This document shows, one piece after another, positions 24,366-35,106 of a stretch of DNA of 64,000 nt. A program made the position numbers and the translations under genes. Position 1 is the stretch's first letter. Each line of letters starts with the position of its first letter. The stretch is from NCBI GenBank assembly GCA_020740775.1, contig JAHEWK010000009.1, positions 2,108,001 to 2,172,000 on the forward strand, written 5' to 3'. The notes under the pieces were generated by a model. The model had not been told where the DNA came from and searched no databases. It saw nothing but the letters and a program-made list of their open reading frames with translations. This DNA is from Ilyonectria destructans (lineage: Eukaryota; Ascomycota; Sordariomycetes; Hypocreales; Nectriaceae).

Positions 24366-24910
24366 CTATTGTTCTCTACCCGCTTGTAGGGCTTCACGCA
24401 TTGGAGCCGAGTCCTGGTATTATTAGTACTTTAGGCTGGATCAATGAGGACTAAAACCTACCGACCAGACTTGATAAGCCTGTATTCTTTTCTTCTGGTT
24501 TATGCCGTTGGAAAAGAAGATACGCGCTGTGAACTCGCCACTTATGCTTTTCTCGTTTTCCAAGACCATCTCGACACTTCCAATGAGCATAAGATCCATG
24601 GCATCCTTATCATGAACATATACTTTCTTCACGACATGATGCCGAACTTTGATCAAATCCCAGGCATTTTGACGGCATTTACGGATCTCTGAGAGCACAA
24701 AGTAAGTTAAAGAGTCACTACATGCATCAGTGAATATGGGGGAAATAGATCGCTCCCAGTACCTGTAGTTCCGGATGCCACTCCAAGTCCCCCACATAGT
24801 ATCCCGTCGTGAGTGAATATTTCGTCGGCTAGTTTGTCGCCGACACCGTCACTAGGATCATCCATCAATGTAAAAAATGTTTCTATTAGAGTCTTTGCCT
24901 CGGTGGACAT
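24366..24910 (-). CDS. SnoaL-like / NTF2-fold protein
   Basis: This small protein of about 145 residues comes from three exons. It begins MSTEAKTLIETFFTLMDDPS, typical of the first helices of SnoaL-like cone folds. The first intron joins SGTT to EIRKCRQNAW (GTACTG...CTCAG). The second joins YQVWS to DSAPMREALQAG (GTAGGT...ACCAG, with a TACTAAT branch site), ending at TAG 24366-24368. An in-frame ATG 63 nt upstream (MDYYNAG, 24973) is possible but less likely. Fungal SnoaL-like proteins in metabolite clusters act as cyclases, dehydratases, hydrolases or oxygen-transfer helpers without a cofactor. The conserved-looking RHHVVKKVYVHD strand suggests an intact pocket. The role is unknown. Confidence 0.8.
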
Positions 24911-24973
24911 GGCAATCGCTGGCCATTCGGTTGTCTCGGTACTGTAACCCATGCCTGCGTTGTAATAGTCCAC

Positions 24974-25539
24974 TGTTGTGAAACCTGTCGCTCAACCTTG
25001 CGGGTGTATTGAGTCTCGTTGAAACGATATGTTTTGGCATTTAGAGCATAAGCATTTTGTGTCGTTTGGCCATGGTGCCGAAGGGGACTTGTATCTTTAA
25101 TTGCCGAGCCGTAGGACCGCTCTCGGATGTTGTGTTAGCTACCCCACCATTAAGCTTTCCATGCCGGACCACCAAATCCTAGCAACCGGAACCAAGTGGT
25201 CCGAAGTGCATGAGTTCGGAAGCCAACATCCCGCAATACAATGACTCGGAACCCACGCAACCGAATCACAGGGCCTGTCAGTTAGTGAGCCTAGAGCTCC
25301 AGAGCCCAGGGAATCCGTATCCGAGAACATTGGGCCGGAGTCGGTGCTGGCTATCCGATGGACTCGTGACACCAAGTTCTTTGAGCTTCATCTCCAACAG
25401 TCGGCGGAGCTCTTGGAAAACATAAATAATTTCGAGTTGGCAAATTACGAATACAACACAAGCTAATCTCATCCACTGAAGTGGTTGTATTATTAAGTTC
25501 ATCCTGACACCAATCGCAAAGCAAACAATCGACTATAAA
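24974..25539. promoter_or_regulatory. Divergent promoter between the SnoaL-like gene and the FAD monooxygenase
   Basis: This intergenic region is rich in CGG triplets. It contains TCTCGGATGTTG (25121-25132), a perfect TCCGAA-N9-TTCGGA inverted repeat at 25200-25220, CAACCGGAACC (25183 on), ACTCGGAACCC and TATCCGAGAAC. Several look like half-sites for the zinc-cluster regulator. Confidence 0.5.
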
Positions 25540-27575
25540 ATGGACGCGTCAGCAGATTCAACCCCGATTGATGTGGACGTACTCATCATAGGCGGCGGAG
25601 GTAACTAAGCGATTGCCATCGGTCCACTCGTCGATTCACTACTAACAGTTTTCAGGTTGTGGCTTGACCCTCTCGAGTCTCCTTTCTGAACAAGGCGTGG
25701 ACCATATTGTCTTTGAGCGACATCCGGGAACATCGAAGCTACCCAAAGCGCATTACTTGAACCAGAGGTCCATGGAGATCCTTCGCCAATATGGAATGTC
25801 CGAACCAGTTATCGAGAAGTCCGGCACGATGCGGTTTATTAGTCGGGTCCAATGGTCCTCTTCTCTCGGCGGCGACGGACCCTATGACCGTAAGCTTCTC
25901 GGGACCGTCGAAGCGTTTGGTGGTGGCGAGGATAGTGATCAAGCCATCATGTACCAGTTAGTGTGGACCTTGCATCCCCATCATCCCCTCTTATCCTTGC
26001 TCATATCTAATTGCTTCATAATATTCCCGCAGGAGAGATAGCCCATTGCGATCCCATAACTTGCCCCAGATCCGCCTCGAACCAGTCCTCCGCGAGATGG
26101 CCGAAAAACGCAATCCGGGACGAGTTCTCTTCAACCACAACGTCACTTCCTTTGAAGCCACCGATGATTATATCCTAGTCAACGTCCTGAGCGATGAGAA
26201 AAAGGAACTCCGGTATCGCGCAAAGTACCTTGTTGGCGCTGACGGTGGTAAAACTGTAGGCCCACACATCGGCGTTGAAATGCATGGTCCTACTGGAATT
26301 GTCGATATAGTTTCGACGCACTTCAAGGCGGACCTCTCGCCATACTGGGACGATCGAAACTTCATCGCCCATTTCTCCAACCCTGGAGGGGGCTCCTTGC
26401 TGGGCAGCGGATCGCTTGTTCCCATGGGACCGACCTGGGGACGTTTCTCTGAGGAATGGACCCTGCACTTTGGCTTTGATCTCAACGATGAGTCGCGCTG
26501 GGACGAATCCAGGCTGATTCCGAGAATTAGAGAGCTGCTGAAGCTCCCCGACCTGCAGATGGAAGTTCTAAACATCAACCACTGGGTTTTGGAGCGCGTT
26601 TTGGCATCTAAATATCAACAGGGCCGGATCTTTATTGCAGGCGATGCCGCGCATCGTCACCCGCCCACTACTGGTCTGGGATTGAACACGGCCATTGGAG
26701 ATGCCCATAACCTTGCCTGGAAACTCGCTCTCGTGCTTAAAGGACAGGCGCATCCGCGGCTCCTAGATACGTATGAGGTGGAAAGACGGCCCATTGGAAA
26801 GCGCAATTGCGACTGGGGTTTGATGACGTTCATGAATACCGCCGTTCTCAATGCAGCAGTCGGCTTGATTCCCGGCCAGCCCGAAATGAACCAAGCTCGG
26901 TTTGAAGCTCTCTTCGAAGAGTCGGATGTTGGCGCGACCCTACGAGCCACGGTGCAAGACGCTCTGAGAAGCCAGAAGATTGAATTCAGTGCTCATGACC
27001 TCGAACTCGGATACAGCTACAGCGACGGTGCTTTATTGTCGGATGGTACACCGAGGCCGACCCCTGACCCGCTGGGACAGGTTTACACGCCTACGACGCG
27101 CCCTGGGCATCGTCTTCCCCACGCCTGGCTTCGAGTCAACCATGACAAAGACCACAAGCTGATTTCCACCCATGACCTCGTCGGTAAAGGTGTTGATTTT
27201 CTGCTTTTGGCGGATTCCAAGGGCGCCGCTTGGGGTAGCGCCGCTAAACACGTATCGCAACGTTTTGGTGTGAATGTCAAAATCGCGACAGTCGATACCC
27301 AGCCAATCCACGGCAAAGATATCATGTACATCGACCACAATTCCACGTGGGCTTCACTGAATCAACTTCAGCCAGGTGGCGCGATTCTAGTGAGACCAGA
27401 CAATATGGTTGCCTGGAGGTCCAGTCGTCCAAGCGACGACGTAACTGGTGACCTCACGAAAGCGATGGGGGCCGTCCTGAAGGATGTCGAGGAATATGGC
27501 GATGGGGAGCAGAAGAATGGTCTGGATGTGAAGAGTACCCAATTTCACATTGTGAGGGGAAACATCAAGTTCTAG
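25540..27575 (+). CDS. FAD-dependent aromatic-ring monooxygenase (PHBH/phenol hydroxylase type)
   Basis: This flavoprotein hydroxylase of about 630 residues uses NAD(P)H and O2 to hydroxylate phenolic rings. The first exon gives DVDVLIIGGGG. A short intron (GTAACT...TTCAG) joins it to CGLTLSSLLSEQG, completing the GxGxxG dinucleotide fold. A second intron lies after QAIMYQ, and the long last exon starts by about 26,037. VGADGGKTV is the DG motif, and FIAGDAAHRHPPTTGLGLNTAIGDAHNLAWKL, positions about 290-320, carries the GD flavin-ribityl motif. The C-terminal thioredoxin-like domain is present (DLVGKGVDFLLLAD). It resembles the MhpA and dichlorophenol hydroxylase branch. Together with the VOC protein it could form a hydroxylate-then-cleave pair, by inference. 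It is the last gene of the 9-27 kb set. Confidence 0.92.
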
Positions 27576-28449
27576 TTTAGAGTCACATTTCTGGCTCGGC
27601 CAACGTGGGCAACGGAGGAAAGTCACGGCGGAGGATTAGTGAGACAGTACGCACTGGCTCAGTGACGACGCTGGATGTTAGCAACCTCAAATGAAGCAAT
27701 TCTAGGATCCCCATTTTTATGCTATAATCCACACTCGTTTTTATATGCTACGACCGGGTGTAAATGTGAATTTAGCTTCCGCGATTCCACTGACGCGGCC
27801 CAAGTATCGCGTCTTGGCCTGATAGCATCTCGAAAGTGGAATGCAGACTAACTCACGCTAGATTGAAGCAGAACTTTCTTAACCGGGCCAGACCCAGACT
27901 TTTACTGCCGCCTTCCGCATTTCCGGTTTTGGCGGCCCCGGCAGTGATCGCGATGCTGTCATCAGACTGGTAAACGGCAAGATTAGAGAGCCCAAATCTG
28001 AAGGGAAATCAACCACGTCGAATAATCTGGGCTCATGTGATCATGCGAAAGTAGGCCAGGGAGTTCAAAGAGTCGAGGGAAAGAAATAAATTGCTTTGCG
28101 ATGCTCGCAGCTGGATGGTAGACCCTGAATCTCAATCCAAACATACATGTAAAAGATTAAAACACCGATGCAATTCCGCCAACCTGTTTAAAGCCCTGCC
28201 GTCTATATCCCTGACTTCAGATCAAATCTCTGCTAGCCACGGGGCTCCGTGATTCCATTCACTCCAACACATCATACCTCGCTCCGTCTTAACATTGAAA
28301 TGAACAGGTTCGGTAACCACAAATCGTACACAGGAACCCCACACAGAATCCTCACAAGCACCTTGGTCGATCTAGCGATATCTTTGGAACTTCGATCCCT
28401 CGTAACTGAGAAAGATGAGGTGTTTTTTTCGGTGTCGGTATAGCATCCC
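27576..28449. other. Spacer after the metabolic gene set
   Basis: I see no gene, repeat or clear regulatory site in this 870-nt stretch. It separates the FAD monooxygenase stop from the stop of the small secreted protein and marks the probable right border of the 9-27 kb set. Confidence 0.5.
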
Positions 28450-28719
28450 CTAGCTTGTTGCCGATGCTGTAGGCAGGTTGACGATGTCGGTCTGAGGGAT
28501 GCCGTTCAGGTGGCGTGATGCAGACGCAGCGATCTGGGAGAATCTGGCCGGTGGGTTCACAAGGAACTCGTAGCCATCGGGCAGGGCAACGGGCTTTCCG
28601 CTGGGAGCAACGCCGTTGTCTGAGCTGTCTGAGCTGTCTGAGTTGCCTGAATTGTCTGGCGCAGGGGCGGCGATAACGGTGCTGAAGAGCATGGTGATGA
28701 TGATGGCGAAAGACTTCAT
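28450..28719 (-). CDS. Small secreted Ser/Asp-rich protein
   Basis: The protein has 89 residues and no intron. It begins with a clear signal peptide, MKSFAIIITMLFSTVIAAPAP, with likely cleavage after the first Ala-Ala. The mature part opens with NSGNSDSSDSSDNG, encoded by a short 9-nt repeat (CTGAGCTGT-like units at about 28617-28660). The rest is GYEFLVNPPARFSQ and a Ser/Thr-rich tail. There are no cysteines in the mature protein, so it is not a classic disulfide-rich effector or antifungal peptide. No family is recognised. The signal peptide and the ATG at its head support a real gene. Confidence 0.6.
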   Translation of the reverse strand: MKSFAIIITMLFSTVIAAPAPDNSGNSDSSDSSDNGVAPSGKPVALPDGYEFLVNPPARFSQIAASASRHLNGIPQTDIVNLPTASATS

Positions 28720-30280
28720 ATTGGATAGAGTAGATGGTCAAGTAGATGGCCGCGAGGTTGAGACTTGGGAGATGCAATTGCTTGATGGTTTGATGGCTGT
28801 GTGGTGGTTGAGAGTTGTGGTAGTTCAAGCCAAGGTTACGAATCGATGATGCTTTATATTTTTCAGACCCCGTCTCTTGTTCCCAATTCGTCCATGTTGA
28901 GTTTCCGACTAGCCACTGGTTAGTGCGCTCTCGAACAATGGCCACGCACGTCTAGAGCAATTGATACTCAAGACCGACGGAGACGTGCGTTGACTCGTCT
29001 CGGCAGGATGCTCCGCGAGTTCCCTCCGCTCATTGGGCACGGAAAGAATGTGGTTGCCGGATCCGTCTGATCTGGACCGCGGAGTAGGTTCGGTGGCGGC
29101 AGCGACTTTTAGCGGGATCGGAGATCGCGCAAGACAAAAAGCCGAAGTTGAGGCCTGGACATAATCACCCACCACAATGGCGACACGCTTCGGGAAATGC
29201 TCCAGAACGAAACCTGGTAGCTGCGAATGGATTAGCCTGAGCTGGCACATGAATCCTTTCATGTCGTCTGCATAAAGGTCCTGCGTTCAGCATTATGTCC
29301 TGCCTGGCTACGATGAAAATGTCAGTTTGTTACCATGCGCTTACCCATTTACATTCAATCCCCTTCATCTTTGAACTAGAAAGAATGGTTTACCATTGCA
29401 GATCACGAACCTTCCTAGATGAAGCTATCCAAGCTTCATTTGGATAGCTTGAAGCTATTCGTACCTTGGCCAAAACGCTGAGATGTACGACTAGGCACGT
29501 TCAAACTCTCGCCCTGTCCGTCGGCCTTAGGCCATCTGTAGATCTAGGCTACATTAGGCTCACCTAGTCAGAAGATTGATTACGCTCCGCGGCAATGCCG
29601 ATGCAAACGAAGAGAGGAACTAAACCATTTTGTTCCAGATATCCTTTCGCCGCATTCCTGTCCGCCAGTCTAGGCCTCATCCAGCCCAAATGTAGCTTGC
29701 GTTAAGCGAGATTACCACGGAGCAGACTGGCGGATCCGAATATTAGACAGCGCAAACAGCTTCTCTAGTTTTGTGTTGAACTTAATAATCGAGTGAAGGA
29801 GGTCATGTCAGGTCAGGGCGTGAGGCCCGTCAGGGGGAAATCTAGGTCTTCAACATGTAAGGCCGCGTATGAGCCAGTCTCTAGCTCCGATGATAGCTTT
29901 AGAATGGAACGGAAAAAACGGCAAGCAAGTCGATAGAGGCAAGAAAAAAAGGCTGGCTTCAAAATTCCGTATCAAGGATCCCGTGTGTTCCGCGTGGCGT
30001 GCTCGTGTCTGTCTGAAGGCGGCTGTGTTCGTGTCTCATGTGGATGTGAGCGACGCCACCAAGGACTGATTATTCTCTCCGTTCACAATTTATGATGGAC
30101 GTAGCCGCTTGCTAGTCACTTCCCCGGCGCCTCGGCCCTGCTTACTGCTGTCTGTGCCTGGACTTGGCGTATCATGAGATCCCCAATCCAACTTGGGCAG
30201 TCAACCCGCCCAGTAACTGGAGAGAATGTCTGAAGAATTCAACGCCCAGTACCGTTTGAAAGAGCTTGGGAAGTTTATTG
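28720..30280. other. Gene-free stretch
   Basis: About 1.5 kb with only short unsupported open frames. The one distinct structure is the perfect inverted repeat at 29422-29450, listed separately. Confidence 0.5.
29422..29450. repeat. Perfect 11-bp inverted repeat with 7-nt loop
   Basis: AAGCTATCCAA (29422-29432) is followed by GCTTCAT and then by its exact reverse complement TTGGATAGCTT (29440-29450). It stands in a gene-free area, far from any gene end, so a role in transcription termination is not evident. Confidence 0.7.
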
Positions 30281-30374
30281 ACACCATGCATCAATAACAC
30301 CATGCATCAATAACACCATGCATCAATAACACCATGCATCAATAACACCATGCATCAATAACACCATGCATCAA
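30281..30374. repeat. 16-nt tandem repeat, about 5.9 copies
   Basis: The unit ACACCATGCATCAATA repeats without a mismatch, with CATGCA at 30285, 30301, 30317, 30333, 30349 and 30365; the last copy is partial. It lies about 200 nt downstream of the amino-acid permease stop. There are no spacers between copies, so this is a minisatellite and not a CRISPR array. Confidence 0.95.
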
Positions 30375-30570
30375 TTCTTAACAAGCCGGATTCACCTCCG
30401 ATCCTACCTTGAACCTAGTAGGAGAGAACGTTGATATAGGGTATTTTAATAGCTTCATTAATTTCAGGTACAAATGCTGGGCACCTGGCGACAAAAATGC
30501 GAAGAGCAACAATCTTTATGTTAAAATCGTTAAATGTAACTAAGCTCCAACGTGTTTAGCAACGGTGAAA

Positions 30571-32285
30571 TCACCACAATGTAGCCCAAAGGCGCTGCAA
30601 CATGTTCTTCTCGCCACCCGAAGCCTTACCCTCCCATTGACTGCATTGCTGATCAACTGCCTCTTTACCGCTCCACAAATCAGCTTCCCTTGCTTTGACA
30701 AATTTGTCGCGCTTGAAAATCTTCCAGAATGCGTAAACAACAGCCATATAAGCAATACCAAAGTAGCTCGTGATGAACCCAGACACCGAGAAGGGCTTGA
30801 AGGTGTCAAATCCCAAAAACAGAAGAACGATACACCCAAATACAGTCCCGATATAAGCGCCGTATGGCATGAAGGGTGCTTTCCAGTGCAGAGTGTCTCG
30901 AGAGATACCCTGGGCCTTCAGAGCCCTGTACCAGCCAATGTAGGTAATGTGCATGGCCGTGTAGGAGAGGACGAAGCCACAAGTGGACAGGCCAACAAAC
31001 CATCCAAACACGGTTGCGCCATCGGTGGAAGCGACCAAAAAAGTGATGCATGAAATGAGACTGACAGCAACCACACAGTAGATGGGATTTCCCGTTTCGG
31101 TACATTTCAGAAAAATCTTCGGGGCGTGGCCGCTCATGGCAAGGGAGTAGAGAGTTCGCGACGATGAGTAAAGCATGGCATTCCCACAGCTCCAACCGCT
31201 GATGAGGATAAGCACATTGATGAAGCCGGCAAGGCCATGGATTCCCAGGTTCTCGATGCCGATGACCCAAGGACTCGCAGCCGAGCCGACCGAGGAATCA
31301 CCCAACGCTGCCAAGAGCCTGGGATCCTCGCTGTCGCAAAGAATTCCCACGGCCAGCGATCCCAAGACGTAGAAGATGAAGATGCGTAGAAACGTGGCGC
31401 GGGCGCAGCGCGGGATGTTGCGTCGCGGGTTCTTCATTTCCGCGGCGCTGAGGGCGATGAAGTCTGGTCCCGCGATGGAGAAGGCGGCGTAGATCATGAT
31501 GCTCCAGAACCCGAGGAAGCGGCCCTTGGTACCTTCGCCCATGTACTCGTGCATGACTTCGCCGTTGGACCAGTTGTGAAAGCCATATGCCCAGTGCTTT
31601 GGGTTGCCGCCGCACATTGTGATTAGTGTCAGGAGGAGGAGGCCGATGATGAGGAGAATCTTTGTGCAGGAGAAGATGAACTCCGATTCGCCGTACCACC
31701 TATTGTTGATTAGATGAAATTGTCAAGTAGGAGTGTGAGGATCACGTACTTGACTGCGAATAAGTTGAGGAAGACACAAACAACCAAGGCCATGGCCACC
31801 CACGCGGCAGGATTCACATCAATCTGCCAGTATCCCATAACAGTAACAACCGCTGAAAGCTCGGTACAGAATAACATAGCACTGGCGAAAAAGTAGGTCC
31901 ATCCCAATGCAAAGCCAAAGGCTGGATCAACGTATCGACTAGCAAACTCGTAGATGCTTCCACGAATCGGCAAGTGGGTAGCCATCTCTGCCACGCCAAG
32001 CGAGCATGGGAGGATAAAGATGATGGGGTAAATGAGGTACGCCAGCAGGACTGACAGCGGACCGGCAGTCCTGAGTGCGCTTCCGATACCAACGAAAAGG
32101 CCAGTTCCTATAGAGCTGGCGATGACCATGAGCTGCAGATGACGGTTCGACAGTCCTCGCTGTGTAGAGCCGTACTTTGAGAAGATTGCATCTTCGGTGA
32201 CGCCTACAACTCCTTCGCTGGTTGAGGGCTCTCTGCTGGAGGGCAGAGGCTCATCTGAGGCCTTGGATTCTTGTAAAAACCCCAT
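30571..32285 (-). CDS. Amino-acid permease (APC superfamily, fungal AAT/YAT type)
   Basis: This is a plasma-membrane proton/amino-acid symporter with about 12 membrane spans. There are two exons. The intron (about 31694-31752, GTACGT...AATAG) joins NLFAVK to WYGESEFIFSCTKIL. The N-terminal tail is hydrophilic. The first membrane helix shows the hallmark RHLQLMVIASSIGTGLFVG. Other family signatures are FSIAGPDFIALSAAEMKNPR and ISGWSCGNAMLYSSSRTLYS. The substrate cannot be read from sequence. The start at 32285 (MGFLQESKAS) is preferred to an in-frame ATG at 32348. The product is about 550 residues, a normal length. It is single-standing, with no clear link to its neighbours. Confidence 0.93.
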
Positions 32286-33420
32286 GACGGAAGGAGAGGC
32301 AACCACAATGAGTATATCAGAAGTCTCGGTGCAGCTTGAGAAAGGCAACTAAGAGAAGTTCAATAGTTCATCTACACCTGGGGTCTAGAGGGGCACAGCA
32401 GTATTTATCAAGACTGGAGCTTGCCGACTATACTATCTGATAAGCTCCCGGGCATCGTCATCTTGCACCGATAGTATGGCGCTCACGGACTCTCGGTCAA
32501 AGATGCACGATGATGCTTATCGCAGGTTCAGATGAAGGCTAGCTCGAGGTCAAGGATGTGAAAGTCTATCTGGGGTACACAATACACCTGCGTCCACAGT
32601 TGAATACGTTCGGTTCAATCCTATGCTGGATGTACCGGAGGACTCAACCGCGCTTGGCATATATCCACAACCTCAGCTATTGAAGGGAGGGCAGCGCAAG
32701 GTTAGGGCTTCATCTGGTTAGCTTTATCCATAGAGGGCGACCCGTTGCCACCCTCGATGCTCCCCGAGTACCAGCCGGGTGTCACCCTTGCGGGGAAATG
32801 AAAGGCTACTGCAGGTCTCTTGGATAGCGAGCTGCCGACCATGAATCACCCGGTTCATCTGTCGAAGCATTGGGAAGTTGTAAGAGATGCGGGCGGAGAA
32901 GGGACGCCAGTTGTCAGCGGATCGATAGCGATTCCCCAGCACGGCATAGCGCTTCTTCAATGGGTGACTTGTGATTGGATGTCTTACATAATGACTGATA
33001 ATAACCCTAGTCTTTTCATTTCGCAGTCGGATCTCTTCGGCTCATCTCTTGTAGATTCCCTTTTGGGACAAGCCAAGTTGAGAATCCACACGTCGCTTGT
33101 GTGATTGGGTATTGAGATGCCGCACAATGCCGCGTTACGTCGAGAATCACTGATGAAATCCCGCTTGCATCTGCATTTCGGCAGTGCTCGTGAGCCGAAT
33201 TACCAAAGTCTGTGTCACTTTCAAGACGATTTCACTGGCGGAGCCGCTTCATGTCCAATAAGATGGAGAGCCTCTTCCAGATTCCCTTCTGGGGTACAGT
33301 GGGGATCATTCCGTCCACCAAATTTAGTCGTATATGTAGACCTCGTGCAGACCCCGAGACCATCTCCTCTTCATCCATATCCTATCGTGACCGACCTCTT
33401 GTGTGAAACCGGGTGTTATA
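32286..33420. other. Divergent intergenic region between the permease and a P450
   Basis: No gene is visible in these 1.1 kb. It must contain the promoters of both flanking genes, which are transcribed away from each other. No CGG array like that of the 9-27 kb set stands out. Confidence 0.45.
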
Positions 33421-35106
33421 ATGGCTGTGTTGACCATTCCCCTTCTCGCAGCCGCGACACTGCTCGTGTGCATCATCGTTATCAGACGCCTGCGCTCGCC
33501 GCTGGCCTCGCTTCCGGGTCCGAGACTCGGCCTACTGACCTCATGGCCACTCAAGTATTACGAACTTCGCGGCAAACGTACGCAGTATGTCCATGACTTG
33601 CACCAAAAATATGGCAATGCGGTTCGAGTTGCGCCCAACGAGGTCGTCTTTTCGTCTCTCGAAGCCATGAAAGAAATCTATCTCTCTAAGGGGAGCGGCT
33701 ATGACAAGTCATACTTTTACCACCTGTTTTCGGAATTTGGCCTCCGGTAATTTCTCAAGACCTCTAAATGCCAGTGTCGCAGACTGACGCAATATCAGCA
33801 CGATGTTCTCGACCAAAGAGAAAGACCCTGTAAGAGTGGTGATCAACCTTGAACCAGAGTCCCGATCTAACACGCTCATAGCACAGCAAGCGTAGACGAA
33901 TCATTGCAGATCGCTACGCAAATTCCAACGTCATGCGCGATGGCTCTCTCCATGGTCTTGAAGAAAGATCACAGAATTTCATGAAGAGATGCAGTACGCT
34001 CCCTAAGCAGGAGATGGATGTCTACGTATGGCCGCCACTGGCGTCTTGGGAACAGAGTGCTTATACGATTTAGGTTTACCTCCATTGCTATGCCTTTGAC
34101 TGCGTTACACATCACCTTTTCCACCCACACGGTAGCGACTCTATTCTTCAGCACTCGGATGAAGAGATTATGCGAGAGGTCTCCTTTGGCGGCAACCTTG
34201 CTAGTAAGTCTGCACAACTGATTGAAGGCTTACGGTGAGCTGACGACGAATGCCACAGAGCGACTCCTTGGCCTATATAGCCCGGCTCTAGGCACCATTA
34301 TTAACTCGGACATCTTTGGCAAGGCGCGCGGCACTCCCCTTTCCGAGAGACTGGTGCTCAACGGTGTAAAGACGGGCGGTGTGGCCGATTTCACCCTCGT
34401 TAGCCGCCTGGAAGAAGAGAAATTCGGGTTGGGACCTATTGACATTGCCTCCGAGTGCATGGATCACATGATTGCTGGCATTGAAACTACCGGTGACGCA
34501 CTCTGCTTCTTGATGTGGCAGCTATCGCTGCCAGGATACGAAAAGATCCAGGAGCGACTCAAAGCCGAGTTCAAGGACAACGAGGGCGTGTCGTTTGAGC
34601 AGCTTCCTTATCTTGAAGCAGTAGTGAAGGAGGGTTTAAGAATGTTTCCGTCCATCCCGATGAGTTTGCCCAGATGTGTTCCCACCGGAGGTAGGCATGT
34701 GGATGGATACTGGCTGCCCCAAGGGACAACCGTGAGCTGCCAACCGTACTCCATGCACCGAATGGACGAGGAGGCGTTCCCAGACCCTGATGTCTTTAAC
34801 CCAGAGAGATGGCTAGAGGAGAAGGGTCTGGCGGAGAGGAACCGGCTGTTCTTTGCCTTTTCGAACGGCGGGCGGGGATGCATTGGTCGACAGTAAGTAC
34901 CCAGCGCTTCAAAAACGATGGAATTTCAAACTGATGATCATAGCTTGGCAACGGCTGAGATGAAGATTCTCTTGCGCGATATTTACTCCAAGTACCAGAC
35001 AGTGCCAGCGGAAGGTATGACGGCCGACATGAGTATGGACGACCAGGTCTTCACGTCAAGGCCGAAGGGTCAGAAATGCATCCTGAAGTTTGTTGATTGG
35101 AAATGA
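33421..35106 (+). CDS. Cytochrome P450 monooxygenase
   Basis: The product of about 470 residues comes from six or seven exons. It begins with a single membrane anchor (MAVLTIPLLAAATLLVCIIV) and the proline-rich hinge SLPGPRLG. Splicing joins FGLR to TMFSTKEKDP, then HSKRRRIIADRYA (the C-helix WxxxR region in altered form). An exon with VYLHCYAFDCVTHHLF follows. The long exon from about 34258 has the I-helix MIAGIETTGDAL, ExxR as EGLR, FNPERW and the heme loop FSNGGRGCIGRH. The final intron (GTAAGT...CATAG) completes GRHLATAEMKILL. The exon around 33,990-34,060 is the least certain. It resembles fungal P450s of secondary metabolism. The substrate is unknown, and no other pathway enzyme is adjacent. 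Confidence 0.85.

Noticed and set aside
30281..30374. CRISPR-like array
   Set aside because: The units are head to tail with no spacers and the host is eukaryotic; it is a minisatellite.
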